Positions 8,828 to 16,326 of a DNA stretch of 64,000 bases are shown one piece after another. How positions within the stretch are numbered: position 1 is the first letter of the stretch; the number at the start of each line of letters is the position of its first letter. This DNA is from Alloprevotella sp. Lung230 (GTDB lineage: Bacteria; Bacteroidota; Bacteroidia; Bacteroidales; Bacteroidaceae). Under the pieces are notes generated by a model, which was given only the letters and a program-made list of their open reading frames with translations, made no database searches and was not told the origin of the DNA. The stretch spans positions 1 through 64,000 of the forward strand of contig NZ_JACSUD010000016.1 of NCBI RefSeq assembly GCF_014385435.1, read 5' to 3'. Position numbers and translations under genes: made by a program.

Positions 8828-9284
8828 ACAACAGCTGCCGAACACCACCGCTGCTCACCTCTTGGGGAAACTCCATCTTTGGGGTTTCCCCTTTTTTATC
8901 ACAGCTGTTGCTTTTCCGATGGGCGTCCCCTTGGGGGGCGTTCCTTGCGGCGTTGAGCCTTCCGTAGGTTCGTCGTCCTTCGTCCTCCTCGCCCACGGCT
9001 ATTGGGAGAAGCCCCCTCCGGGGACTCTATCTGTCCCCGGAGGGGGCGAATATCGATGCCATAGATCCGACTGTTGTTTTCCGATAGGTGTATTTTTTAA
9101 GTGGGGTGTGCAGCGTAGATTGTCACTATACGGCTGTCGCTGAAAGCGACATCTTTGCATAACCCCACGTCCTCGTGGGGTAGAAATACGTCCGTGAACA
9201 AGCTGACTGAAGGTCAGCCCGATTTCGTTTCGAGCACCGACTTCCTGCAATTCGCAAAACAGGAGGAGAAAGCAGGTGCTCCCC
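8828..9284. other. Gene-free stretch with hairpins
   Basis: No convincing gene. It contains a perfect 14-bp inverted repeat (9012-9025 with 9033-9046, CCCCCTCCGGGGAC arms), followed by GGGGGCGAATATCGATG, which recurs near 47630. It also has a 7-bp hairpin TGTCGCT-GAA-AGCGACA at 9135-9151, the palindrome ACCCCACGTCCTCGTGGGGT at 9162-9181, and a small CTGACTGAAGGTCAG hairpin near 9200. Such density suggests old repeat or mobile-element debris. Confidence 0.6.
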
Positions 9285-9630
9285 CTCTCCCTCCTCGCGC
9301 GCACACTCTACAATAGCGTGTGTTTTTTGCCTTCACGCCTTCACCCGATGGGATAAGTCGCAAAGCATCAGCGAGTTGTGGGTGAAGGCAAGGAATACTT
9401 CATCCTTCACCTCCTTCACCGGATTTGCCTTCACCGACAACCGACTCATTGACAAAGAGTTATCAGGCTCGGTGAAGGCAGTGAAGGCAAAAAACAAGGT
9501 TTTACATGTAGTGACGCGCGCGTACGCGCGCGAGGGGCGAGAGAATAGGGATAGGAGCAGGGAAAATTTACCTCGGAGATAAATTGAACTATCTCAGAGG
9601 TAGAAAAAACTACCTCTGAGGGAGATAGGT
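9285..9630 (+). repeat. Fold-back repeat element, copy A
   Basis: Four copies of this family occur here. Copy A starts with CTCGCGCGC and ACAATAGCGTGTG, then an arm TTTTTTGCCTTCACGCC (9323-9345) that pairs with GGTGAAGGCAGTGAAGGC and A-run (9471-9494). Further CCTTCACC/GGTGAAGG boxes lie between the arms. The outer arm GCGCGCGTACGCGCGCGAG follows at about 9515, then a tail of TACCTC/GAGGTA boxes to 9630. Orientation is defined with the TACCTC tail at the 3' end. No protein-coding signal is convincing. Confidence 0.85.
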
Positions 9631-9696
9631 CAGTGTTCATAAATGATTGTGATCCATTGCTGTCGGCTAAAAACGTCCTTCATTCGGGTGCTGCTT

Positions 9697-9717
9697 CTTG
9701 TCGCTTTTAGCGACAAG
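9697..9717. repeat. TGTCGCT hairpin motif
   Basis: A perfect 9-bp stem CTTGTCGCT with loop TTT and its complement, followed by GAGGTTGCGAACC. It resembles the hairpin at 9135-9151 (TGTCGCT-GAA-AGCGACA, followed by TCTTTGCATAACC) and an inverted relative at about 20244-20268. Confidence 0.5.
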
Positions 9718-9749
9718 AGGTTGCGAACCGCTCATTTTTGTGCTGTCAC

Positions 9750-9797
9750 AAAAAGAGGGTGCGTCCCTCTCCGCTTTGGAGTTGGGGACGCACCCTG
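9750..9797 (-). terminator. Terminator of the large secreted protein gene
   Basis: A 12-bp perfect stem (AGGGTGCGTCCC at 9756-9767 with 9785-9796) has an inner CTCC/GGAG stem and is followed on the minus strand by CTTTTTG. It lies 38 bp past the stop of the gene at 9835. Confidence 0.9.
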
Positions 9798-9834
9798 ATT
9801 GTTTTCGCCACAAGGGGCGGAGGAGAAAGTCGGA

Positions 9835-12800
9835 TTATTTCACCACTTGCTTCTTACCATTCACAATGTAGATACCTGCGGGGAGGTTCTTCGTGCTGTT
9901 GAGGCGGATACCGGAGATGGTGTAGATGCCCTTGGCAGCAGCCTTAGCATTGTTGAAGATAAGTGCGTTGATGCCGGTGATGGTACCGTTGGTAGCGATT
10001 TGAGCATCGCCGGTTTCGGTGGTCGTGGGCAGCTTGGAGAAGTAACCTGTGTTAGCAGGAACCTTTTCGTCCTTTTCAGAGAGGAGCACCTTGCTGTGGT
10101 CGCTGTTGAACTTACCATTGTTTTCTGCAATCTTGATGGTTTCGAACGTGGGAACGAGACCATTTACAGCAGCAGCTTCCTTGTGGATAGGATTGAGGTC
10201 AGCGAGAGTTGCGGCCTTCGAGAAGAGTTGAATGAAGTTGTCAGTGTTGCCGGTTTCGGGAACGTAAACATAAGCCTGACCAGCTTCAAGATCTTCTTCG
10301 TATCTCTTCAGTTGGATGTTGTTGTTTGCATCCTGACCAATCACAGTGTAGAAGTTGTCGTGCTTTTCTACAGCGAAGGGGAAAGTCATGATTTGCGCAT
10401 TGGTCGTAGACTGGAGGTCGTAGTTGAAACCATTAGTAACCACGTCAGTAGGATCAGCAACAATAAATTGGAATGCTGAGTTGTCCTTACCGCTGGCTGC
10501 GTTCCAAGTTACGAGATGACCTGTACCAGGCTGTGCATTTGCGAAGATGTTATTGCCGTCTGCATCGTTCTTAGAGAGCACGATGTTGAAGCAGCCGGCC
10601 GTCTTAGCGAAGCGGAGGGTGAAGACATAAGGCGTTTCGCTCTGAGTCATCACAGACTTACCCTTGAGAGGAGCGAGATAGAGACCTGTAAATACGTTCT
10701 TGTAAGTATAGCCGGTGTCTACCTTTTCAACATACCAATAAGCACCGAGCTTATTCTTGAAGTTGTTGTCGTCTTCGTACTTACCAGCATTGTTCTTGAT
10801 GCGACCAGAGATGCCTACGTAGTCTTCGCGAGAAGAGTTGCCGGCAAAGAGTTTGCGACCAAAGACGGTTTCGTTCGAAGAGTTGCTCTGAATCATGTAG
10901 TAGCCGTTTGTAGGCTGCTTGAGAGCAGCTTCAAAGGCAGCGAGACCAGAGTTCAAGTTAGCAAGAAGAGTATTGATTTGAGCAACCGTGGGAGGCTTCA
11001 CTGCTACGATATTATCGAGGTCGGTTTGCACCTTGTTGATAACAGTTTCGAGGGCCGCCTTCGAGCCGGCAGCGTAGTAACCCATATCAGTGCCTTCTTC
11101 GGCAGCCTTCACGAGTTCACGTGCAGCAGTAAGCGCAGTCTTCACGCGAGAAGGATCGGGATAGTTCTTCATGAACTCTTCGTAAGCAGCTTTGAGCTTA
11201 GCGATTTGTTCGTCGGTAGCCGCTGCATCCTTCACTTGTTGCTGGGCAACTTTCAGTTCAGCCTGGAGTTTATCTACAACTTCTTTAGGAACGGAAGCGA
11301 TGAGCGAAGTAGTGGCATCGAAGCCGCCCTTGTAGACGCGCACTTCAGAACCGTGGAAGTATTTGTTTCCATTAGGAACATCGCCATCATTTACACGAGT
11401 AACAACTTCGAGACGAACGTACTTGTAGGGAGTAGCAAACTTGAAGTAAGCGCTACCTACGCCATTGGCAATCTTCGTTTCGCTATCCGTCACAGCGAGT
11501 TCGTAAGGATAGGTGAACGTGGAAGTCGTGAGCGAATCCCAGTCGGTCTTCCAAGCGTTGAAGTTCGTTACGTTTTCACCGTTTGCATTCGGTTCTTCCT
11601 TCTTATTGATTTCGAGCTTAGCAGGATCGTTAGTACCCCAGAGGACAACCTTGGCAGGAGCACCGTTGTTGTTCACATTGTTACCGATAACGCGTTTCGC
11701 CCATTTGATGAGGAGTTCGTTTTCGGCCTTACTCAATTCCATTTGGAGGAAGTGGCTACCTGTCCAAGCGTTGGCGCCATCATGCCAAGAAGAGTGGAAG
11801 TAAGTGCCAGATTTAGCATCTACGAGAGAGCCAAAGTCTTTACCTTCTTGAATATCGGCCATGGGGCAGGCAAACTTATCGGCAGAGGTCACGAGACCAT
11901 CAACAGCCGTGATGTCGCCGGTAGTAGAAGAAGCAATCTTTTTGTTGGATTCGTCATAACCAGCATAGCTGTAGCCATTGGCAATTGCGGTTTCAGCCTT
12001 TTCTACGAGTTGGCTCAAGTCATTGTTGCGCTTGGGCTGAGCCATTGCAGCACGGAGAGCATTAACTTCAGCTTCGGTGATGGTGCGCACGTGCCAAGAA
12101 GAGGGGTCAGAGGTCCAGTCCCAAGGCACAACGTTGTTGACATCACCGGCAGCGTGCACGCCACTCATTTCAGCACCAGGGCTCTTGACGAGCGTGGGAG
12201 AGTAGAAACTGAAGAAGCCAGGCTGACGAGGATTAGCCTTGATGGTATAACTTACTTCGGCATTGGCCGTCATTTTGATAGGCTGATAGAGACGATCTTG
12301 CGTACCGATGTAGTTTTCCGTCTCTAAGTTTTGGAAGAAGAAGAGACCTTCATTCTTGGGATCGGCCGTCACCTTCCAGATAAACTTAGCCTCTTGATAG
12401 GTGAGGGGTTTGGGATTAGTAGCATCGGGTGCAGTATAGGTCACCTTATTTTCACCCTTATACGTCCAGCGGAGTTGTTTGTCGCTGCTATTGACAGCAG
12501 TGCCATCGTAAAGAGCACCACCATCATAACCGTTTTGGTTTTCACTACGCCAGTTGGTGAGGATATAGTAACCAGCCGTGAGCCCTACGCCGGAAGTGGT
12601 GAACGCGGCATAAGCCTTGGGGAAAGAGTCGGCCTGAGCATCATATTGTGCGTCGGTCAAGGTGAGCGTACCGGCATCAACCTGCTTGTACTCATTCCAG
12701 AGCACCATCAACTCGTCGTACTTAGCCTTTGAGTACTCACCGGCACCTGTACCCAGTTTGTAGTTCTTGAGTTTTTCGACCAAGTCTACTCCACCCGAAA

Positions 12801-13563
12801 CTTCCGCAAAGACGGCCTTGTAAGCATTGAGTGCAGTCTGCTCACTCGCAGTATAAAGTACCCAAGCATTGCGAGTGTACTCTGTGTTCTTATCTGCCAC
12901 ACCTTGAGCTACGCCTTTGTTGTTGGAGATGAAGAAAACGTACTCGCTGTAAGGATCTTTGGAAACATCTTTCGATTCATAAGAAGAAATCGTGATGGCA
13001 CCACTGTTGGCTTGCTCGTTGAAAGAAATCGTATTGAGGGCAAGCGTTTCGTCATGTTCAGCCTTAGCTTTCTCAATGATAGCTTGGATACCCTTATAGG
13101 TAGCCGTGCTGTCTTCGCCGGCTTTATTCTTAAGCGTAGCGGTATAAGTATCTTCCGGATTTTTGTAAACCGCCGTCTTTACCACGACCTTCCAAGCACG
13201 ATCGGTCGTCGAAGTGAAGAACTGGCCATTGGTGGGCGTGGCAAGATACTCGCCCGAATGACGTTGAATGTAGTAGACAGGAGCGCCGGTTTTATCTTTA
13301 AGGTCGCCTCCAACGGGCACAAACTTAAAGAGATTTCCGGTGGTCAGGTTGGCAGACTGTGTAAATCTTTGGCCTCCCAAGAACCATGTGGACCCGTCGG
13401 CGTAAGAGTAACCCGGCTGGAAAGCATAGAGCGTGTTCGCTTGAACATTCTCTGCTGATTTTACAGGAGTTGCTCCGTCGTAGGTCCAATAGCGTGCCGA
13501 AGCACTTGCAACACCGGCCACGAACATCGCAGCGGCGGCAATCAGATTGTAAACCTTTTTCAT
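9835..13563 (-). CDS. Large secreted modular surface protein with T9SS-like C-terminus
   Basis: A 1242-residue exported protein with a signal peptide ending ASASA. Similar segments with the pattern GYY-I-N and LYDG or LFAG occur around residues 330 and 920, suggesting duplicated ricin-like or carbohydrate-binding modules. Residues about 570-750 look like a discoidin (F5/8 type C) domain (SGTYFHSSWHDG, FLQMEL, VVLWGTNDP). Residues about 765-905 are helical and resemble a FIVAR region. The last about 30 residues (GIYTISGIRL, LPAGIYIVNGKKQVVK) match the type-A-like tails common on secreted Prevotella proteins. No catalytic domain is recognised, so adhesion or glycan binding is only inferred. By eye the DNA is more A+T-rich than the neighbouring genes. 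Confidence 0.8.
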   Translation of the reverse strand: MKKVYNLIAAAAMFVAGVASASARYWTYDGATPVKSAENVQANTLYAFQPGYSYADGSTWFLGGQRFTQSANLTTGNLFKFVPVGGDLKDKTGAPVYYIQRHSGEYLATPTNGQFFTSTTDRAWKVVVKTAVYKNPEDTYTATLKNKAGEDSTATYKGIQAIIEKAKAEHDETLALNTISFNEQANSGAITISSYESKDVSKDPYSEYVFFISNNKGVAQGVADKNTEYTRNAWVLYTASEQTALNAYKAVFAEVSGGVDLVEKLKNYKLGTGAGEYSKAKYDELMVLWNEYKQVDAGTLTLTDAQYDAQADSFPKAYAAFTTSGVGLTAGYYILTNWRSENQNGYDGGALYDGTAVNSSDKQLRWTYKGENKVTYTAPDATNPKPLTYQEAKFIWKVTADPKNEGLFFFQNLETENYIGTQDRLYQPIKMTANAEVSYTIKANPRQPGFFSFYSPTLVKSPGAEMSGVHAAGDVNNVVPWDWTSDPSSWHVRTITEAEVNALRAAMAQPKRNNDLSQLVEKAETAIANGYSYAGYDESNKKIASSTTGDITAVDGLVTSADKFACPMADIQEGKDFGSLVDAKSGTYFHSSWHDGANAWTGSHFLQMELSKAENELLIKWAKRVIGNNVNNNGAPAKVVLWGTNDPAKLEINKKEEPNANGENVTNFNAWKTDWDSLTTSTFTYPYELAVTDSETKIANGVGSAYFKFATPYKYVRLEVVTRVNDGDVPNGNKYFHGSEVRVYKGGFDATTSLIASVPKEVVDKLQAELKVAQQQVKDAAATDEQIAKLKAAYEEFMKNYPDPSRVKTALTAARELVKAAEEGTDMGYYAAGSKAALETVINKVQTDLDNIVAVKPPTVAQINTLLANLNSGLAAFEAALKQPTNGYYMIQSNSSNETVFGRKLFAGNSSREDYVGISGRIKNNAGKYEDDNNFKNKLGAYWYVEKVDTGYTYKNVFTGLYLAPLKGKSVMTQSETPYVFTLRFAKTAGCFNIVLSKNDADGNNIFANAQPGTGHLVTWNAASGKDNSAFQFIVADPTDVVTNGFNYDLQSTTNAQIMTFPFAVEKHDNFYTVIGQDANNNIQLKRYEEDLEAGQAYVYVPETGNTDNFIQLFSKAATLADLNPIHKEAAAVNGLVPTFETIKIAENNGKFNSDHSKVLLSEKDEKVPANTGYFSKLPTTTETGDAQIATNGTITGINALIFNNAKAAAKGIYTISGIRLNSTKNLPAGIYIVNGKKQVVK

Positions 13564-13619
13564 CGATGGATTGAAATTAAAGTTAAAGATTAAGATAAGA
13601 TTGATTGAAGTTGTGTGGG

Positions 13620-13651
13620 CAAAGATAGAGAAAAATATCTACACTTGACAA
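13620..13651 (-). promoter_or_regulatory. Candidate promoter of the large secreted protein
   Basis: On the minus strand TTG (complement of 13649-13651) precedes TATCTTTG (complement of 13620-13627) by 21 bp, giving a leader of about 50 nt. Confidence 0.6.
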
Positions 13652-13835
13652 TTTTGGGGCAATTATTTTTCCAAAGACTGCATTTTTCACACTTTATTGA
13701 GCATATTGGAGGGTTTGTCGCGACTATATACGGTTTTTACTACATTTTTGCGTCATTTACTTGACAAACGGAAATGTTGAAGGATGGGAGAATCAGGCAG
13801 CCCAATGACGCTGCATTTTTCCGCTTCGAAGGCGA

Positions 13836-13880
13836 AAAAAAGCCGCGGACGATGTTGAAAAAATCAACATTGTCCGCGGT
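13836..13880 (-). terminator. Terminator of rlpA
   Basis: A long stem (13842-13858 with 13864-13880, one G-T pair) with a 5-base loop is followed on the minus strand by seven T. It lies about 30 bp past the rlpA stop. Confidence 0.92.
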
Positions 13881-13910
13881 TAGGGAGTTCAGCGGGGACG
13901 AACCCAGTGC

Positions 13911-14498
13911 TTACTTGCGTTTGGCTTGTGCTGTCAAGCGCCAGCGCCCCACACGATAGCGTGCTTTCGAGGCTTTTTGAGCCGTCAGGCGCGACTTCTG
14001 CTGTTCAGCACGTGCCTTGGCGATAGATTTCTGGCGGTCGGCACGGCGTTGCCATTCGCCCATGGTGTAGAATTTTCCCGTTACGGGGTCGAGCAGTTGG
14101 AGCTCGGGCAAATTGTCGGCAGCGCGAGGGTAGTCGACTCCTGTGCTGAGGTTGGTCACTTCGACCATCGCCACTCCGGCTCTCATCATGTCAATCTCCT
14201 TGGCGGCAGCCTGCGAGAGATCGATGAGGGTATTGGCACGGAAAGGGCCTCGGTCGGTAACCTTTACGAGCACTTCTTTGCCGTTCTTCGGATTGCGCAC
14301 GTGGAGGATGGTGCCGAAAGGCAGGGTCTTGTGAGCGCAAGTGAGCGAGTCGTTGCTGAAGACGGAACCATCAGCACTGCGGCGACCGTGCCATTTGCTG
14401 CCATAATAGGTGGCGTAGCCTTGGGTGGTCTGTGCCACAAGAGAGGCGGCGAAGGAGAAGAGGGCGAAGAGTGTTAGTAAAAGGGGTTTGAAATTCAT
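13911..14498 (-). CDS. rlpA: RlpA-like septal lytic transglycosylase
   Basis: A 195-residue exported protein with a signal peptide (cleavage near SLVAQ) and a double-psi beta-barrel of the RlpA type at about residues 25-120: ATYYGSKWHGRRSADG, then the catalytic-type VTDRGPF and IDLSQAAAKEI. RlpA acts on denuded peptidoglycan at the division site in other bacteria. The C-terminal about 60 residues are Lys/Arg/Ala-rich; no SPOR domain is present. Flanked by its own promoter and terminator, so probably monocistronic. Confidence 0.9.
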   Translation of the reverse strand: MNFKPLLLTLFALFSFAASLVAQTTQGYATYYGSKWHGRRSADGSVFSNDSLTCAHKTLPFGTILHVRNPKNGKEVLVKVTDRGPFRANTLIDLSQAAAKEIDMMRAGVAMVEVTNLSTGVDYPRAADNLPELQLLDPVTGKFYTMGEWQRRADRQKSIAKARAEQQKSRLTAQKASKARYRVGRWRLTAQAKRK

Positions 14499-14648
14499 TG
14501 GTTTTTATTTGCGACACATCAGCGAAACAACTTAGCGAAAGTGTGGAGAAGAGAAGAAGCGTGTGTTTCGCATACACTCTATCAGATTCATCATAGAGGA
14601 GCGGCATGAGGGAAGTCAATTGGCTCGGACATGTCATGTTTGCGACGG

Positions 14649-14679
14649 CAAAAGTACAATTATCTGTCGGGAGGAGCAA
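14649..14679 (-). promoter_or_regulatory. Candidate rlpA promoter
   Basis: TTG (complement of 14677-14679), 20 bp, then TACTTTTG (complement of 14649-14656) on the minus strand. The leader is about 145 nt. Confidence 0.6.
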
Positions 14680-14806
14680 TGATTTTAACAAGCGCGGCCC
14701 CCTTTTAACACTCTATTTCGCCATTTTTGCAAAATAAGAGGTAGCAAAATGAACAGTTTCGTTCTCCACAGCCCAGTAGGATTTTGGGAAACAAAACCTA
14801 CAAGAA

Positions 14807-14844
14807 ACTGCCTTCAAGCGACCCCGCCGGGCCGTGAAGGCAGT
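14807..14844. other. Hairpin downstream of the lipoprotein gene
   Basis: A 10-bp perfect stem (ACTGCCTTCA at 14807-14816 with 14835-14844) lies about 110 bp past the lipoprotein stop. The U-tract on the minus strand is poor, so termination is uncertain. The arm shares GCCTTCA with the fold-back repeats. Otherwise 14680-14951 holds nothing recognisable. Confidence 0.4.
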
Positions 14845-14951
14845 CTGCATTATGAAAAAGAGAATAAATAAATACGTCGTCTGAAGACGGAGTTTTCGGA
14901 GATTTGGAAAGATCTTCCGCTCAGCAAGACTGAACGGCCGACACCAACGAA

Positions 14952-15626
14952 TTAGCGGCTTTCATCGGCAGCGGGACGGTGTCCGCGCACGATGTGGAGC
15001 GAGGCAGCATCGGGCGTTGCGGGTACACCCTCCAACGAGCGCTTCTGCGTGTAGCCATTGCCCCACGTCCAGTTGTTGTAGTTGCCAAACATATAGTTGC
15101 CGGAGAAAGCACCCCAGTTGTTGTAGCGCAGACTGGTGAGGCGGAAGCGGAAACCGGAGTTGCCGACGCGCCCCGTGAAGATAGAGTTGGAGAGATAGTA
15201 GTCGTAGATGGCCACGTTGAGGTTGCTGTCTTGCGGATAAGTGAGGTAGAGCACACCGTTGTTCACTTCCCAATAGAAGAGGTAGTATTGATACTCATAA
15301 GGGCCGGTGCGATAGAAGTCAATCTGCTTGCCTACCCCGCGGCGCGCCCCATAGTAGTCGTTCTGAAAAAGGAGGTAGGAATAGGCCGCGTCAAAGGTGA
15401 CGGCTTTTCCCGAAATGGGATGGATGGCGGTGTAGTACATCCCGAAGTCACCTTGCCACTCACCGGAGATGACGTTGGCGCGCTGACGGTCGCCGCTGCC
15501 TCCACCAGGATTGTAGGGGTTGTAGGGGTCGTAAGGGTCATCGACATAGATTTCGCAGGCTGCCAGCGAGAACAAAGTTCCAACGAGCAGGAAGAGTGCG
15601 AGGAAGGGAGAAAGGAATCTTTTCAT
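14952..15626 (-). CDS. Hypothetical outer-membrane lipoprotein
   Basis: A 224-residue lipoprotein: the signal peptide ends in the lipobox LAAC (Cys24). A proline/asparagine/tyrosine-rich linker (DPYDPYNPYNPGG) follows, then a beta-rich domain starting SGEWQGDFGMYY. Aromatic residues are unusually frequent (YEYQYYLFYWEV, NYNNWTWGNGYT). The family is not one I can name; similar small lipoproteins are common in Bacteroidales and their function is unknown. A good promoter lies 87 bp upstream. Confidence 0.75.
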   Translation of the reverse strand: MKRFLSPFLALFLLVGTLFSLAACEIYVDDPYDPYNPYNPGGGSGDRQRANVISGEWQGDFGMYYTAIHPISGKAVTFDAAYSYLLFQNDYYGARRGVGKQIDFYRTGPYEYQYYLFYWEVNNGVLYLTYPQDSNLNVAIYDYYLSNSIFTGRVGNSGFRFRLTSLRYNNWGAFSGNYMFGNYNNWTWGNGYTQKRSLEGVPATPDAASLHIVRGHRPAADESR

Positions 15627-15712
15627 GATTTTCCGGTATTGAGCGACCGTAGCGTCGCGTTTGTCGTAATTGTCACAATTGTCGCGTTGTTATCGCATTG
15701 ATTGTTCGATGG

Positions 15713-15743
15713 CAAATGTAGAGGAAAAATGGGATACTGCAAA
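15713..15743 (-). promoter_or_regulatory. Candidate promoter of the lipoprotein gene
   Basis: TTTG (complement of 15740-15743), 19 bp, then TACATTTG (complement of 15713-15720). The leader contains short repeated TGTCGCG/TGTCGTA and TGTCACAATTGTCGCG words at about 15650-15690. Confidence 0.65.
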
Positions 15744-15763
15744 CAAAAGGGAGATAAAAAGAC

Positions 15764-15802
15764 AAAAACTCCTCGAAAATTTCACGTTTTCGAGGAGTTT
15801 TT
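15764..15802 (-). terminator. Terminator of greA
   Basis: AAAAACTCCTCGAAAA (15764-15779) and its complement (15787-15802) form a 16-bp stem with T/A runs on both sides. It follows the greA stop by 28 bp and could work in both directions. Confidence 0.92.
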
Positions 15803-15829
15803 AGTCTTCTTAGTGTCGATATTGACAAC

Positions 15830-16297
15830 TTAGTCGATGGTGATGCTCAAGATTTCAAGCTGCATCACACCGCGAGGCGTCTGCGCGTCCACCACATCGC
15901 CCACTTTGTGGCCGAGCAAGGCTTGCGCGATGGGGGTGGTACTGGAGATTTTTCCGGCACGCAGGTCGGCTTCGCTTTCGGAGACGATGGTATATTTCAT
16001 CACCGCACCGAGTTTCACGTTCTTCATCTCCACGGTGGAGAGGATCTGTACCACATCGGTGCGCAACATCGAAGGGTCGATGATTTTGGCCGTGGCGATG
16101 ACGGCTTTAAGTTCGTTGATTTTCGTTTCGAGAATGGCTTGTGCCTCCTTGGCGGCATCATATTCGGCATTCTCAGAGAGGTCGCCCTTGTCGCGTGCTT
16201 CGGCAATGGCGGCCGATGCCGCGGGGCGGTCTATTTGCTCCATACGGCGGAGCTGGGCTGTGAGGTTGTCATAGCCCTCTTGGGTCATATATGCCAT
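15830..16297 (-). CDS. greA: Transcription elongation factor GreA
   Basis: A 155-residue protein, the usual GreA length, that inserts into the RNA polymerase secondary channel and stimulates cleavage of backtracked RNA. The N-terminal coiled coil carries the acidic tip (DLSENAEYDAAKE) that places catalytic Mg2+. The C-terminal FKBP-like domain ends with TPRGVMQLEILSI. It lies 29 bp downstream of rnc and may be co-transcribed with it. Confidence 0.96.
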   Translation of the reverse strand: MAYMTQEGYDNLTAQLRRMEQIDRPAASAAIAEARDKGDLSENAEYDAAKEAQAILETKINELKAVIATAKIIDPSMLRTDVVQILSTVEMKNVKLGAVMKYTIVSESEADLRAGKISSTTPIAQALLGHKVGDVVDAQTPRGVMQLEILSITID

Positions 16298-16326
16298 AGT
16301 TCGTAGAGTTCTAAATGAGGGGGGGA

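Noticed and set aside
8496-9143. Plus-strand frame overlapping DUF1634 and the following gap
   Set aside because: It is out of frame with the real gene and its downstream half crosses hairpins and repeats.
10516-12327. Plus-strand open frame of about 600 codons opposite the large secreted protein
   Set aside because: Antisense shadow; the minus strand has a signal peptide, recognisable domains, promoter and terminator.
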